Part shown: positions 18,066 through 26,949 of the stretch, one piece after another
Layout: each line of letters opens with the position of its first letter
How positions within the stretch are numbered: the first letter of the stretch is position 1
Source: Bacteroidaceae bacterium
Lineage (GTDB): Bacteria; Bacteroidota; Bacteroidia; Bacteroidales; Bacteroidaceae
NCBI GenBank assembly: GCA_017940605.1
Contig: JAGAYF010000006.1
Coordinates: 1 to 64,000, forward strand
Reading direction: 5' to 3'
Length of the DNA stretch: 64,000 nt
The notes under the pieces: generated by a model
The model's database searches: none
What the model was told of the DNA's origin: nothing
Seen by the model: only the letters and a program-made list of their open reading frames with translations
Made by a program: the position numbers and the translations under genes

Positions 18066-18136
18066 GGCAGTTCCCTAACGCCAAGAATGACAAGGTCAAC
18101 CTTGACGAAATATAAACAACATCAATGGGAACTGCC
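18066..18136. repeat. Inverted repeat GGCAGTTCCC / GGGAACTGCC
   Basis: A 10-bp perfect inverted repeat (18066-18075 and 18127-18136) encloses a smaller hairpin, CAAGGTCAACCTTG (18091-18104). On the minus strand the outer arm is followed by TTTTCC. It may terminate the ileS-lspA operon, although the loop is long. Confidence 0.5.
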
Positions 18137-18187
18137 TCAATACGGTACGCCAAAGCACACTATAGTGGATGGGGCGATGGTCTTTCC

Positions 18188-19132
18188 TCAGTTGCGGATG
18201 ACGGGTGCCAACCCCTTTTTCCGCAACGGCACAGGCTTGCTGCGCACATGGCCGCCCCTGACATCCATCATGCGGACAGAATCGGCACGGAGGAAGTCCA
18301 TGGGCCTTGCATCGGCCGGAACGGTGTCACCGACTGTGGGTTGGATGTCAAACTGCCCGTTTTCCCTGCGCGTTTCCACTTGATGGAAACGCACCAACGT
18401 AGGCTGCTTGATGGACAGAATGCTGGGCTTTTCACCCCACGCGGCATTGAGGTAGACGAAACCACCAATGCTCTTGATGGGGCGGCCTCCTGAATATATC
18501 TCCATCGAAAATTCACCGTCGCGGGACGTGGTATTGAATGTTTGCTGCACGGAATCGTTGTCATACACCAGGTACATGCCGACAATGGCCTCGCGATGTC
18601 CCTCAGGGAAGATGAACTTGGTAGTAAAATGCCATTGAAACCGGTCCTTGGGCAGGAACGTGGAATCGGTTTCCACCAAAAAATGCAGACGATTGTTCAT
18701 TCCTACAGTAGACAGCAGGTAAGCATTGCGCCCATTCCAGATATTGGCCGTATCGCCCTCGGCACTGAGATTCGCATACATGTTGTTCTGGCTGGTAAAT
18801 ACGCCCAACGACTGGGCTTCCTTGTCCATGCGGCGGCCAATGCGGTCATAGATGTTGTACAGGACGTCGGTGTGCTGATTGTACCACACCAGTGATTTCT
18901 GGAAATCGGACTCCGAGACCTTGTGCTTGCGCAATACCTCATAATAGTAGACATGGGAATAAAAGTTGGCACTGTCATGCATGTCTTCAGTCATGGATTG
19001 GGCCAAATGATAGTCGTAGAGCAGGTTTTCCATCCTGCTTTCGGAAATGACACCCGACGGTGCACTGTCCTTGCAGGCACAGAACAGGAACGAAAACAAC
19101 AACAGAAGCCAGGAACTACGTATTATCATCAT
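18188..19132 (-). CDS. DUF4296 domain lipoprotein
   Basis: This 314-residue protein begins MMIIRSSWLLLLFSFLFCAC, a lipoprotein signal peptide with the lipidated cysteine in FCAC. The region after it (MENLLYDYHLAQSMTEDM, FYSHVYYYEVLRKHKVSESDFQ) is typical of the DUF4296 family, which is widespread in Bacteroidota and has no known function. The C-terminal half looks like a beta-rich domain specific to this protein. The start overlaps the end of lspA by 17 bp. The link is notable because LspA is the peptidase that would cleave this protein's own signal. Upstream in-frame ATGs would lie deeper inside lspA and lack a signal peptide, so they are less likely. Confidence 0.82.
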   Translation of the reverse strand: MMIIRSSWLLLLFSFLFCACKDSAPSGVISESRMENLLYDYHLAQSMTEDMHDSANFYSHVYYYEVLRKHKVSESDFQKSLVWYNQHTDVLYNIYDRIGRRMDKEAQSLGVFTSQNNMYANLSAEGDTANIWNGRNAYLLSTVGMNNRLHFLVETDSTFLPKDRFQWHFTTKFIFPEGHREAIVGMYLVYDNDSVQQTFNTTSRDGEFSMEIYSGGRPIKSIGGFVYLNAAWGEKPSILSIKQPTLVRFHQVETRRENGQFDIQPTVGDTVPADARPMDFLRADSVRMMDVRGGHVRSKPVPLRKKGLAPVIRN

Positions 19133-19826
19133 CTGCTTGCATGTCGGGATGCCCGGTGAGGGAGTCATCCTCATTGTCATGACGTTGCTGGAAAAGATTC
19201 AGGGCTTCCTGAAGTAATTGCCTATAGAACAATACCATACTCAATGCGCCACAGGTAATGGCAGCATCGGCAAAATTGAAAATAGGGCTGAAGAATATGA
19301 AGTGGTCGCCGCCTATGACAGGCAAAAAGTCGGGCCAATGGGTATCTATCAGGGGAAAATAGAACATATCGACCACCTTGCCGGTAAACCACGTGCCGTA
19401 ACCCTGGCCGATAGGGACAGATTGGGCCAAATGCCAATCTGTGCTTTCAGAAAAACATGCTCCATACAGGACATTATCGAAGATATTGCCCGCAGCACCC
19501 GCAAGTACCAGGCAGACACACACGATAAAACCCAAGGGCAAGCCGCGACGGATGACCTGGACCAGCAACCAGGACAAGACACCCACGGCAAGGATGCGGA
19601 ACAAGCACAAAAGTACCGTGCCACCCAGCATGTCCATACCGAATGCCATACCTTGGTTTTCTATAAAATACAGATTGGCCCACTCCCAACCGTTGATGTG
19701 CACGGATTCATGCAGATAGAAATGGGTCTTGACGTAGATTTTTATCCATTGGTCGGCAAACAGGATGAGAAGAATGACCAAAAGGGCCAACATCCCGTTC
19801 CTGGAAGTCTTGTTCAACCTGCTCAC
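19116..19826 (-). CDS. lspA: Lipoprotein signal peptidase (signal peptidase II)
   Basis: LspA removes signal peptides from prolipoproteins in the inner membrane. The 236-residue protein has four predicted membrane helices and the conserved blocks ADQWIKIYV, NLYFIENQGMAFG, AGAAGNIFDN, GKVVDMF and FNFADAAI. The last of these holds one of the two catalytic aspartates, and the other lies in VVDMF. At 236 residues it is longer than the 160-170 of enterobacterial LspA because of an extra loop before VVDMF (residues about 128-150) and a charged C-terminal tail. The ATG overlaps the stop of the DksA-like gene by 4 bp. It belongs to the ileS operon, as in many bacteria where ileS and lspA are neighbours. 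Confidence 0.95.
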   Translation of the reverse strand: MSRLNKTSRNGMLALLVILLILFADQWIKIYVKTHFYLHESVHINGWEWANLYFIENQGMAFGMDMLGGTVLLCLFRILAVGVLSWLLVQVIRRGLPLGFIVCVCLVLAGAAGNIFDNVLYGACFSESTDWHLAQSVPIGQGYGTWFTGKVVDMFYFPLIDTHWPDFLPVIGGDHFIFFSPIFNFADAAITCGALSMVLFYRQLLQEALNLFQQRHDNEDDSLTGHPDMQADDDNT

Positions 19827-20215
19827 CTCAATGGATTCCTTTTCTGCATCTCCTTGGCCTCAATACTCAACGTGGCATGGGGTACTGCACGCAGGCGTTC
19901 CTTGGGAATAAGTTTTCCGGTAACCCTGCAAACACCATAGGTCTTGCTCTCTATGCGTGCCAAGGCGGCCTGGAGTCCCTTGATGAACTTTTGCTGACGC
20001 GCAGCAAGGATGGAAAGCTCATCCTTGCTTTGTGTGGCATAGCCTTCCTCCATTACTTTGTAGGTAGGGGAAGTGTCATCTACCGAATTGCCGTCCTTGT
20101 TCATCAAGGCAGCCATCATTTGGTTGTAATCCCTTTTTGCGATATCCAACTTATGGAGAATTAGTTCCTTAAACTCCATTAATTCCTCATCGCTGTAACG
20201 TGTCTTCTCTGCCAT
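19823..20215 (-). CDS. TraR/DksA family regulator
   Basis: This 130-residue protein has the DksA pattern: an N-terminal coiled coil (SDEELMEFKELILHKLDIAKRD, then QSKDELSILAARQQKFIKG) and a C-terminal zinc-finger region reading YGVCRVTGKLIPKERLRAVP. DksA proteins bind RNA polymerase and tune transcription with ppGpp. Only one of the four zinc-binding cysteines of classical DksA is left (C-x-x-T in place of C-x-x-C), so a zinc site is unlikely and the fold must hold without it. The gene sits between ileS (6 bp upstream) and lspA (4 bp overlap), which points to a housekeeping role linked to growth. Confidence 0.88.
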   Translation of the reverse strand: MAEKTRYSDEELMEFKELILHKLDIAKRDYNQMMAALMNKDGNSVDDTSPTYKVMEEGYATQSKDELSILAARQQKFIKGLQAALARIESKTYGVCRVTGKLIPKERLRAVPHATLSIEAKEMQKRNPLR

Positions 20216-20221
20216 AGCTGT

Positions 20222-23200
20222 TTAGATTTTTTCAATGGTTACACTCAATTCAAAATCATCGAAGTTTAGTTGGGATGTTCCGCCCGTACCCCACTCCCAA
20301 CGGTCGCAAAGCACTTGGCTGCATATGTATTCCTTGAAAGATTCCACTGCATTTTTCACATCCGCTACAGGTTGCATCGTTATTTGTATGTGGTCCGTAA
20401 TCTGGAAATCATTGTCTTTTCGGTAAGTCTGAACACGTTTTACTATCTCGCGGGCCATCCCTTCGCGCTTCAGTTCTTCGGTTATCTCCAAATCAAGGGC
20501 AACGGTCAAAGAACCTTCGTTGACGACGCTCCAACCCGGGATGTCCTGGCTGAATATTTCGACCTCGTCGCTGAGAATCTCGACTTGCTGACCCTCTACT
20601 GGGATAGACAAAACACCTTTCTGCTCCAGTTCCGTAATGGATTCCTGACTCAAAGAACCCACAGCCTTGGCCACGCTTCCCATTAGCTTGCCAAATTTCT
20701 TGCCCATTACACGGAAATTACACTTGACGGTCTTCTCCAGCTTGATAGATGTCACATATTGTATTTCCTTGACGTTGACTTCACTCTTGATAAGCTCTGC
20801 CATCAGTTCTATGCGCTCCTTCTCCTTGGCATTGACGGGAATCATGATGCGTTGCAGGGGCTGGCGCACGATTACTTGCTGCTTCTTGCGCAAAGAAAGC
20901 ACCATGGAGGTGATCTTCTGGGCCAATTTCATGCGCTCTTCCAGTTCCTTGTCCACATAAGCCTCATCATAGACAGGAAAATCGGCCACATGGACACTCA
21001 ACAGGGGGACTTCCTGCGTTGCATTCTGCAAATCGCGGTAAAGAGCGTCGGCATAGAACGGTGCCAAGGGGGCCATGAGGCGCGTGATGGTATCCAAACA
21101 GGTATATAGCGTCTGATAGGCCGACAATTTATCCTCTGTCATGCCTCCAGCCCAGAAACGTTTGCGATTTAGGCGCACATACCAATTGGACAAATCGTCA
21201 ATGACAAAACTTTCAATGATACGTCCGGCCTTTGTCAGGTCCAAATCCTCCATGTACTCAGTGACATCATGGATCAATGTATGCAATTGACTCAATATCC
21301 AACGGTCAATTTCGGGACGTTTTGCCAGTTCTACCTGTTTTTGCCCTCCATCAAACTGATCTACGTTGGCATACATGGCCAAGAATGAATAAGTTTGGTG
21401 CAATTTGCCGAAAAATGTCCTTGAAACTTCCTGAACGCCGTTCTCATCAAACTTCAAGTTGTCCCAGGGAGAGGAATTCGTCACCATATACCAACGCAAT
21501 GGGTCAGAACCATACTTTTCTATGGCCTCAAATGGATTGACAGCATTCCCCAATCGCTTGCTCATCTTGTTTCCGTTCTTATCAAGTACCAAACCATTAC
21601 TGATGACACTCTTAAAAGCGACACTGTCAAAGACCATGCAGGCTATAGCGTGCAACGTAAAGAACCATCCTCGCGTTTGGTCCACGCCTTCGGCTATAAA
21701 ATCTGCCGGATAGAACTTCTTTTCATCAATGAGGTCCTTGTTTTCAAACGGATAGTGCAACTGAGCATATGGCATTGAGCCCGAATCAAACCACACATCA
21801 ATCAAATCTGACTCACGATGCATGATTCTTCCGCTTTCCGAAACCAAAACAATCTCATCCACGTAGGGACGGTGCAAATCTATCCTATCATAATTCTCCT
21901 GACTGAAGTCACCGGGTACAAATCCCTTTTCCTTCAACGGATTGCTTTGCATCACACCCGCCTCAACGCTTCTTTCTATCTCGTTATACAGTTCCTCTAC
22001 GCTTCCTATGCACTTATATTCACCTTCATCATTGCTCCATATCGGCAATGGAGTTCCCCAATAGCGACTACGGCTCAGATTCCAGTCATTCAGGTTCTCC
22101 AACCATTTCCCAAAACGGCCGGAGCCAGTACTTTCAGGCTTCCAAGTAATCGTCTTATTGAGTTCTATCATGCGTTCGCGGCATGCGGTGCTACGAATAA
22201 ACCAACTATCCAAGGGATAATAGACTATTGGCTTATCGGTCCGCCAACAATGCGGATAATTATGGACATGTTTCTCCATTTTGTAGGCAATGCCTTCCTG
22301 TTTCATCTCCAAACAGAGAATCATATTGAGATCTTCGGCCTTTTCGCTGGCTTGTTGATCCCATTGTCCACCCTCATTGAACCTTGGGTCGTATGCATTC
22401 TTCACGTAATCGCCTGCATGACGGGAATATTCCTCCGAATTGACACAAAGATCTACAAAGTTTTTGTCCAGTTCGTCTATGTTGTAGTACTTTCCCTCAA
22501 GGTCGACCATGGGACGCGTTTCGCCTTTTTTGTTAATCAGATAAATGGGCGGGACTTGGGCGGCGTTGGCCACGCGGGCATCATCTGCACCGAAGGTGTT
22601 GGCTATGTGCACAATGCCCGCGCCATCTTCTGTCGTAACGTAGTCGCCGGGAATTACCCGAAAGGCTTTTTCTGCCATTTCCACATATCTGTCTTTCCCA
22701 TTCTCCCCCGTGAAGACTTTTTCTGGATGATTTTCTGCATAAGCCTTGGCATATTCGGGGGCATTGCGGTCCAACTTCACACAAGGCTTCACCCATGGCA
22801 TCAATTGTTCGTACTGCATGCCTACTAGTTCCGAACCCAAGTAATTTCCCACCACTCGGTAGGGAATCACCTTGTCTCCATGCTTGTAATCTCCCATATC
22901 CATTTGCGCTCCCTCGGGTTTCAGGTACGCATTCAGGCGTTCCTTGGCCAAGATCAGGGTTACTTTCTCATCCGAATAGGGATTGTATGTCTGTACTGCC
23001 ACATATTCAATCTTCGGCCCGACACAGAGCGAGGTATTGGAGGGCAATGTCCACGGAGTCGTCGTCCATGCCAGGAAATAAGGAACACCCCATTCCACCA
23101 TCTCCTTTTTGGGGTTGACAATCTTGAATTGCGCCGTCACCGTCATGTCCTTGACATCGCGATAACAGCCTGGCTGGTTCAATTCATGGCTGCTCAGCCC

Positions 23201-23767
23201 AGTTCCAGCAGCTGGCGAATACGGTTGTATGGTATATCCTTTATATAGCAGGTCTGTCTTAAACAATTGCTTGAGCAACCACCACAGGCTTTCGATATAC
23301 TTATTATCATAGGTGATATATGGGTGATCCAAATCGACCCAATACCCCATTTGCTCGCTCAACTGACGCCATTCACTGGTGTATTTCATCACGTCCTGCT
23401 TGCAATGATGATTATACTCCTCCACCGTAATCTTTGTTCCTATGTCGGCCTTGGTAATTCCAAGTTCTTTCTCCACACTCAGCTCAACTGGCAGGCCATG
23501 GGTGTCCCATCCTGCTTTCCTCGGAACAGAGAATCCCCTCATAGACTTGTATCTGCACACTGTATCCTTGATGGTACGCGCCAATACATGGTGTATTCCG
23601 GGATGTCCGTTGGCCGAAGGAGGACCTTCAAAAAAGACAAATTTGGGACAGCCCTCCTTCATTTGGAGGCTTTGCCCAAAAACACCCTTATCCATCCATT
23701 CCTGAAGGACTTGCTTGTTGATTTGTGAAAGATTCAGCTCTTTATGTTCAGCAAATTTACGTTTCAT
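20222..23767 (-). CDS. ileS: Isoleucyl-tRNA synthetase
   Basis: IleRS charges tRNA-Ile with isoleucine. The 1181-residue protein has the class I HIGH-type motif as HPGIHH (residues 55-60), an editing domain, GVDQTRGWFFTLH and the KMSKR loop near residue 734. The C-terminus lacks the paired CxxC zinc motif found in E. coli-type IleRS, which suggests the eukaryote-like type 2 enzyme. That is an inference from the absence of the motif. The start at 23767 (MKRKFAEHKELN) replaces an upstream TTG. A -7 box TAATTTTG at 23827-23834 would drive the operon ileS / DksA-like / lspA / DUF4296. Confidence 0.96.
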   Translation of the reverse strand: MKRKFAEHKELNLSQINKQVLQEWMDKGVFGQSLQMKEGCPKFVFFEGPPSANGHPGIHHVLARTIKDTVCRYKSMRGFSVPRKAGWDTHGLPVELSVEKELGITKADIGTKITVEEYNHHCKQDVMKYTSEWRQLSEQMGYWVDLDHPYITYDNKYIESLWWLLKQLFKTDLLYKGYTIQPYSPAAGTGLSSHELNQPGCYRDVKDMTVTAQFKIVNPKKEMVEWGVPYFLAWTTTPWTLPSNTSLCVGPKIEYVAVQTYNPYSDEKVTLILAKERLNAYLKPEGAQMDMGDYKHGDKVIPYRVVGNYLGSELVGMQYEQLMPWVKPCVKLDRNAPEYAKAYAENHPEKVFTGENGKDRYVEMAEKAFRVIPGDYVTTEDGAGIVHIANTFGADDARVANAAQVPPIYLINKKGETRPMVDLEGKYYNIDELDKNFVDLCVNSEEYSRHAGDYVKNAYDPRFNEGGQWDQQASEKAEDLNMILCLEMKQEGIAYKMEKHVHNYPHCWRTDKPIVYYPLDSWFIRSTACRERMIELNKTITWKPESTGSGRFGKWLENLNDWNLSRSRYWGTPLPIWSNDEGEYKCIGSVEELYNEIERSVEAGVMQSNPLKEKGFVPGDFSQENYDRIDLHRPYVDEIVLVSESGRIMHRESDLIDVWFDSGSMPYAQLHYPFENKDLIDEKKFYPADFIAEGVDQTRGWFFTLHAIACMVFDSVAFKSVISNGLVLDKNGNKMSKRLGNAVNPFEAIEKYGSDPLRWYMVTNSSPWDNLKFDENGVQEVSRTFFGKLHQTYSFLAMYANVDQFDGGQKQVELAKRPEIDRWILSQLHTLIHDVTEYMEDLDLTKAGRIIESFVIDDLSNWYVRLNRKRFWAGGMTEDKLSAYQTLYTCLDTITRLMAPLAPFYADALYRDLQNATQEVPLLSVHVADFPVYDEAYVDKELEERMKLAQKITSMVLSLRKKQQVIVRQPLQRIMIPVNAKEKERIELMAELIKSEVNVKEIQYVTSIKLEKTVKCNFRVMGKKFGKLMGSVAKAVGSLSQESITELEQKGVLSIPVEGQQVEILSDEVEIFSQDIPGWSVVNEGSLTVALDLEITEELKREGMAREIVKRVQTYRKDNDFQITDHIQITMQPVADVKNAVESFKEYICSQVLCDRWEWGTGGTSQLNFDDFELSVTIEKI

Positions 23768-23949
23768 AATTTGTATTGTCATTTGATGGCAGGTACACTC
23801 TACCGCCAATATACTTTATTTGACTGCAAAATTACGAAGTTTTTCTTTATATATTTAAATATGGTAGCAATAATATTTCCAAAGGGCCGAAAATAGATGC
23901 CCATATGCCTTACCGCTATCCATATCCACACCATGCACACCACAAAAAA

Positions 23950-23979
23950 AGAGACCGACCCTATCTCAGGCCGGCCTCT
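23950..23979 (-). terminator. Terminator of tRNA-Ser
   Basis: AGAGACCGACC (23950-23960) pairs with GGCCGGCCTCT (23969-23979), with two G-T pairs. On the minus strand it runs straight into seven T residues (23944-23950). Confidence 0.85.
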
Positions 23980-23995
23980 GCATCATTCATCCTTG

Positions 23996-24083
23996 CGGAA
24001 AGTGAGGGATTCAAACCCCCGGTACGGACAAGCCGTACAGCGGATTTCGAGTCCGCCCCAATCGGTCACTCTGGCAACTTTCC
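23996..24083 (-). tRNA. tRNA-Ser (anticodon CGA)
   Basis: The minus strand folds as an 88-nt class II tRNA. The acceptor stem is GGAAAGT with ACTTTCC and discriminator G. The anticodon stem is GCGGA with TCCGC around the loop CTCGAAA, so the anticodon is CGA and it reads UCG codons. The long variable arm GTACGG-CCGTAC is typical of serine tRNAs, and the T-arm carries TTTGAAT between GGGGG and CCCTC. CCA is not encoded. An intrinsic terminator follows. Confidence 0.95.
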
Positions 24084-24197
24084 AAATTTGTGACTGCAAA
24101 GTTACATTTTTTTCAAATACGGAACTCCTTTTTATAAAAAAATCTCTCCCCACTTTCACAAAAGGGAGTTTCACAAGGCCGGCTATCGGTTTTTTCG

Positions 24198-24242
24198 TAC
24201 TTTTGCAGCCACAGGCAACCCTTCCATAGGGTCATTTCCTGT
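24198..24242 (+). promoter_or_regulatory. -7 box and leader hairpin of the TonB receptor gene
   Basis: The -7 box TACTTTTG (24198-24205) is followed within a few bases by a hairpin in which ACAGG and ACCC pair with GGGT and CCTGT (24211-24242). ATAACTTTTTTA comes next. A hairpin at the very 5' end of the message followed by a T-run could act as an attenuator or an mRNA stabiliser. It does not resemble a cobalamin riboswitch. Confidence 0.5.
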
Positions 24243-24282
24243 ATAACTTTTTTATTATTAACCTTTTTAATTCATTTTCATT

Positions 24283-26340
24283 ATGTACAACAGAAAAGGA
24301 ACATGTAGACAAGAGGTCATTACGTTCAAGCGTTTTACCCGTGCCAAGAATGCCGTCCTTCGCAGCCTGAGGAAAGAGATACGCATTGGATGTCTCAGCG
24401 TTGCCACCTTGATGACAGTCCACAACAATGCGTTGGCAACACACTCCGACAGTCTTCAAATCGCAAACATGCACGGCAACGGAGACAACAACTTGAGCGA
24501 AATCGTGATCAGCGGCTCATGGATTCCTGTTTCACTGGAAGAATCGGCCAACAAGGTAGAGATTCTCACCAGACAGGACATCGAACAGGCCAAAGTAGAG
24601 ACCATCAACGACTTACTGAAACTCTGCTCGAGCGTTGATGTGCGCCAGAGAGGCAGCATGGGCGTACAAACCGACATTGGCATCGGCGGAGGTACGTTTG
24701 ACCAAGTCAGCATTCTGCTCAATGGCATCAGTATCAACAATCCGCACACCGGACATCTCACTGCCGACTTCCCAGTGAGCATGAATGACATCGAAAGAAT
24801 CGAAATCTACGACGGCGCAAGCGCACGTTACTTCGGGAGTCAGGCTTTGAACGGAGCCATCAACATCATTACCCGCCAACCCTCCTCAAAATCTCTTACC
24901 ATGCAAGCCAAGGCCGGAAGTTACGGCACGGCCGGAATGGGCATCTCGGGAACTTTGGGCAATCCTACCTACAAAAACCTGTTGAGCAGCGACTATCTTC
25001 GCACAGACGGGGCTACATCCAACAGCGATTTCCAGCGTTTGAAAGCCTTTTACCAAGGCAGCTATTCCGATCCTTTCGTTGACACGGAATGGCAACTGGG
25101 CTATAGCTACCAACGCTACGGCGCTAACACTTTTTACAGTGCCAACTATCCCAATCAGTGGGAACGCAACAACCGTATCACGGCATCATTCAAGGGACAG
25201 ACGCGACGGGGAAAGATACGCCTTGCCCCGCGCCTGTCATGGGTACGTTCCTTGGACCATTTCCAACTTATCCGCCACACCCACACGGCCGAGAATTTTC
25301 ATCGCAACGATGTTTTGACGGCCGGCCTGAGTGCGCACACGCAATGGGCGTTGGGACGCACGGCATGGGGAGGCGAGGTGAGACATGAGGGCATCATGTC
25401 CACCAACCTGGGCAAACCCTTGGACGTTTCACAACAAGTTCACGTAGAAGGACACGACAACATCTTCTACAGCAGGCGCGACACACGCACCAACATCAGT
25501 TTCTTTGCTGAACATGCCCTCAACCTAGGACCAATCAGCCTTTTGGGCGGCATCATGGGCAATCGCAACTCCGCACTGAACGACCATTTCTACATTTATC
25601 CCGGCATAGACCTCCGTTGGCGCATTCATCCCGACTTTAAGCTCTATGCCGGATGGAACAAGTCCATGCGGCTGCCCACGTTTACCGATCTTTACTACAA
25701 GAGCCCCACACAGGAAGGCAACATCGGGCTCAAACCCGAAAAAATGTCCACATTCAAGCTCAACGGAGAGTACCATCATGGCTGGATGCGCGCCAACGTG
25801 CAGGGCATCTACCGCAAAGGCAGCAACATGATTGACTGGGTCATGTTCAACGCCAACGACATCTACCACAGCACCCAGTTCCGGCTGGACAACTACGAGT
25901 TGACGGCACAGGCCAAGGCCGATTTGGAGCAACTCATGGGACATGGTCAGCCCCTGCGCGCGCTCCAGGCCAGCTATACCTACATTTACCAAAAACGCCA
26001 TGACGACATTGAGGTCTACAAATCCAACTATGCACTGGAATACCTGCGCCATAAGCTCAATCTCAGCCTTCATCACCGCATATGGCGGCAATGGGATGCC
26101 ACATGGTACTGGATATGGCAGGATCGCATGGGGGGATACACCACAACCGACACCCAGGGCAACCACAAGCTGAAGAGCTACCACCCCTACTCCCTACTCA
26201 ACCTGAAGGTACGCTGGCAACAGCCCAAATATGAGGTCTACCTGTCGGCCGAAAACCTGACCAACCACACCTACTACGACTTTGGCAGCATACCGCAGCC
26301 TGGGTTTACGTTCCTGATTGGGGGCAACTGGCACTTCTGA
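24283..26340 (+). CDS. TonB-dependent outer-membrane receptor
   Basis: This 685-residue protein has an N-terminal plug (residues about 75-190: VEILTRQDIEQAKVETINDL, then VSILLNGISINNPHTGHL and GASARYFGSQALNGAINIIT) and a 22-strand beta-barrel that ends in GFTFLIGGNWHF with a C-terminal phenylalanine. It imports a large or scarce substrate using TonB energy. The size and plug pattern resemble the BtuB/FepA group, not the larger SusC type. No SusD partner is present. The N-terminus up to residue 53 is basic and unusual for a signal peptide (a hydrophobic stretch near residues 37-52). The substrate cannot be told from the sequence. The gene is alone between the tRNA and the aromatic operon. Confidence 0.92.
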   Translation: MYNRKGTCRQEVITFKRFTRAKNAVLRSLRKEIRIGCLSVATLMTVHNNALATHSDSLQIANMHGNGDNNLSEIVISGSWIPVSLEESANKVEILTRQDIEQAKVETINDLLKLCSSVDVRQRGSMGVQTDIGIGGGTFDQVSILLNGISINNPHTGHLTADFPVSMNDIERIEIYDGASARYFGSQALNGAINIITRQPSSKSLTMQAKAGSYGTAGMGISGTLGNPTYKNLLSSDYLRTDGATSNSDFQRLKAFYQGSYSDPFVDTEWQLGYSYQRYGANTFYSANYPNQWERNNRITASFKGQTRRGKIRLAPRLSWVRSLDHFQLIRHTHTAENFHRNDVLTAGLSAHTQWALGRTAWGGEVRHEGIMSTNLGKPLDVSQQVHVEGHDNIFYSRRDTRTNISFFAEHALNLGPISLLGGIMGNRNSALNDHFYIYPGIDLRWRIHPDFKLYAGWNKSMRLPTFTDLYYKSPTQEGNIGLKPEKMSTFKLNGEYHHGWMRANVQGIYRKGSNMIDWVMFNANDIYHSTQFRLDNYELTAQAKADLEQLMGHGQPLRALQASYTYIYQKRHDDIEVYKSNYALEYLRHKLNLSLHHRIWRQWDATWYWIWQDRMGGYTTTDTQGNHKLKSYHPYSLLNLKVRWQQPKYEVYLSAENLTNHTYYDFGSIPQPGFTFLIGGNWHF

Positions 26341-26376
26341 CCATCCATTGCCCTCATCCATCAGCCCTCCTTTATG

Positions 26377-26410
26377 ACTCCCTGCCTTGCTTTCCACCAA
26401 GGCAGGGAGT
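26377..26410 (+). terminator. Hairpin after the TonB receptor gene
   Basis: ACTCCCTGCCTTG (26377-26389) pairs perfectly with CAAGGCAGGGAGT (26398-26410). No strong T tract follows, so it may act with the repeat at 26573-26623. Confidence 0.65.
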
Positions 26411-26572
26411 CCTTGCACATAGCCGTGGCGAAACCGTGTCAACCGCACCGACATGGATTCCCCATAGCTCATCCCGCTTCATGAAAAGAATTACTTATTT
26501 TAAAAATAGCCGCACGAAATATGCTTACCTACCTCCGACAATGAAACATGTACTCAGAGTAATTTTGAAAAA

Positions 26573-26623
26573 CTCCCCGAGTTTTTTTAAAAAGTCCCGT
26601 AGTTTTTTAAAATTGTCGGGGAG
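26573..26623. repeat. CTCCCCGA hairpin repeat, copy 2
   Basis: CTCCCCGA (26573-26580) can pair with TCGGGGAG (26616-26623), which is followed by TTTTTCC. The inside carries TTTTTTTAAAAA and AGTTTTTTAAAATT as in copy 1 at 17951-18021, and the left flank CTCAGAGTAATTTTGAAAA resembles the second hairpin of copy 1. It lies between the TonB receptor and the pheA control region. Confidence 0.65.
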
Positions 26624-26749
26624 TTTTTCCATATAACTCCAACCTATTTTTTTCATTGTACCGATCCATTTTTTTAATCCCAAAGCAAAACCTCATCATC
26701 CCCACTTTGGTTTTCTCTCCTCCTTGTGGAATATTCCATTCTCCCCTGC

Positions 26750-26808
26750 TTTTTGAACAAAAAGTGTTCAGCAAGCACTCACCATTTCACATTTTTTGAA
26801 CAAAATGT
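26750..26808. promoter_or_regulatory. Two direct repeats upstream of the pheA promoter (possible operators)
   Basis: TTTTTGAACAAAA occurs twice, starting at 26750 and 26793, 43 bp apart or about four helical turns. The second lies inside an inverted repeat, ACATTTT (26789-26795) and AAAATGT (26802-26808). Both are just upstream of the -33 box of the pheA promoter. A regulator site is an inference from spacing and symmetry. Confidence 0.4.
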
Positions 26809-26826
26809 AAAATATCAGGCATTTTA

Positions 26827-26859
26827 TTTGGCACATATTATCAAAAAGAATTAATTTTG
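26827..26859 (+). promoter_or_regulatory. Promoter of the pheA operon (Bacteroidales type)
   Basis: The -33 element TTTG (26827-26830) and the -7 element TAATTTTG (26852-26859) are 21 bp apart and match the known Bacteroidota pattern TTTG-N19-21-TAnnTTTG. Transcription would begin near 26863, which places the Phe/Tyr leader frame and the terminator inside the mRNA leader. Confidence 0.85.
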
Positions 26860-26888
26860 CAGCAAATTTGACAAATATACATTGATTC

Positions 26889-26945
26889 ATGATGTGTAAC
26901 CTCTACGGTTTTAGCTTTTACTTTTATTACTTTGCTACAAAATAA
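26889..26945 (+). CDS. Phe/Tyr-rich leader peptide of the aromatic amino acid operon
   Basis: This 18-codon open frame encodes MMCNLYGFSFYFYYFATK. Four Phe and four Tyr codons lie within residues 6-15, far above chance, and an AT-rich sequence alone does not explain it because AAA and ATT codons are not enriched to match. It starts about 25 nt after the predicted transcription start and ends 55 nt before a strong terminator hairpin. This is the arrangement of attenuator leader peptides such as those of enterobacterial pheA. The operon makes both Phe and Tyr, which fits a leader that senses both. As elsewhere in this genome, no clear ribosome-binding sequence precedes it. It is too short for ordinary gene finders. 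Confidence 0.82.
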   Translation: MMCNLYGFSFYFYYFATK

Positions 26946-26949
26946 TAGT

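Noticed and set aside
24091..24282. Cobalamin riboswitch upstream of the TonB receptor
   Set aside because: The promoter box at 24198-24205 leaves a leader of only about 75 nt, and no full B12 box or adenosylcobalamin core is present.
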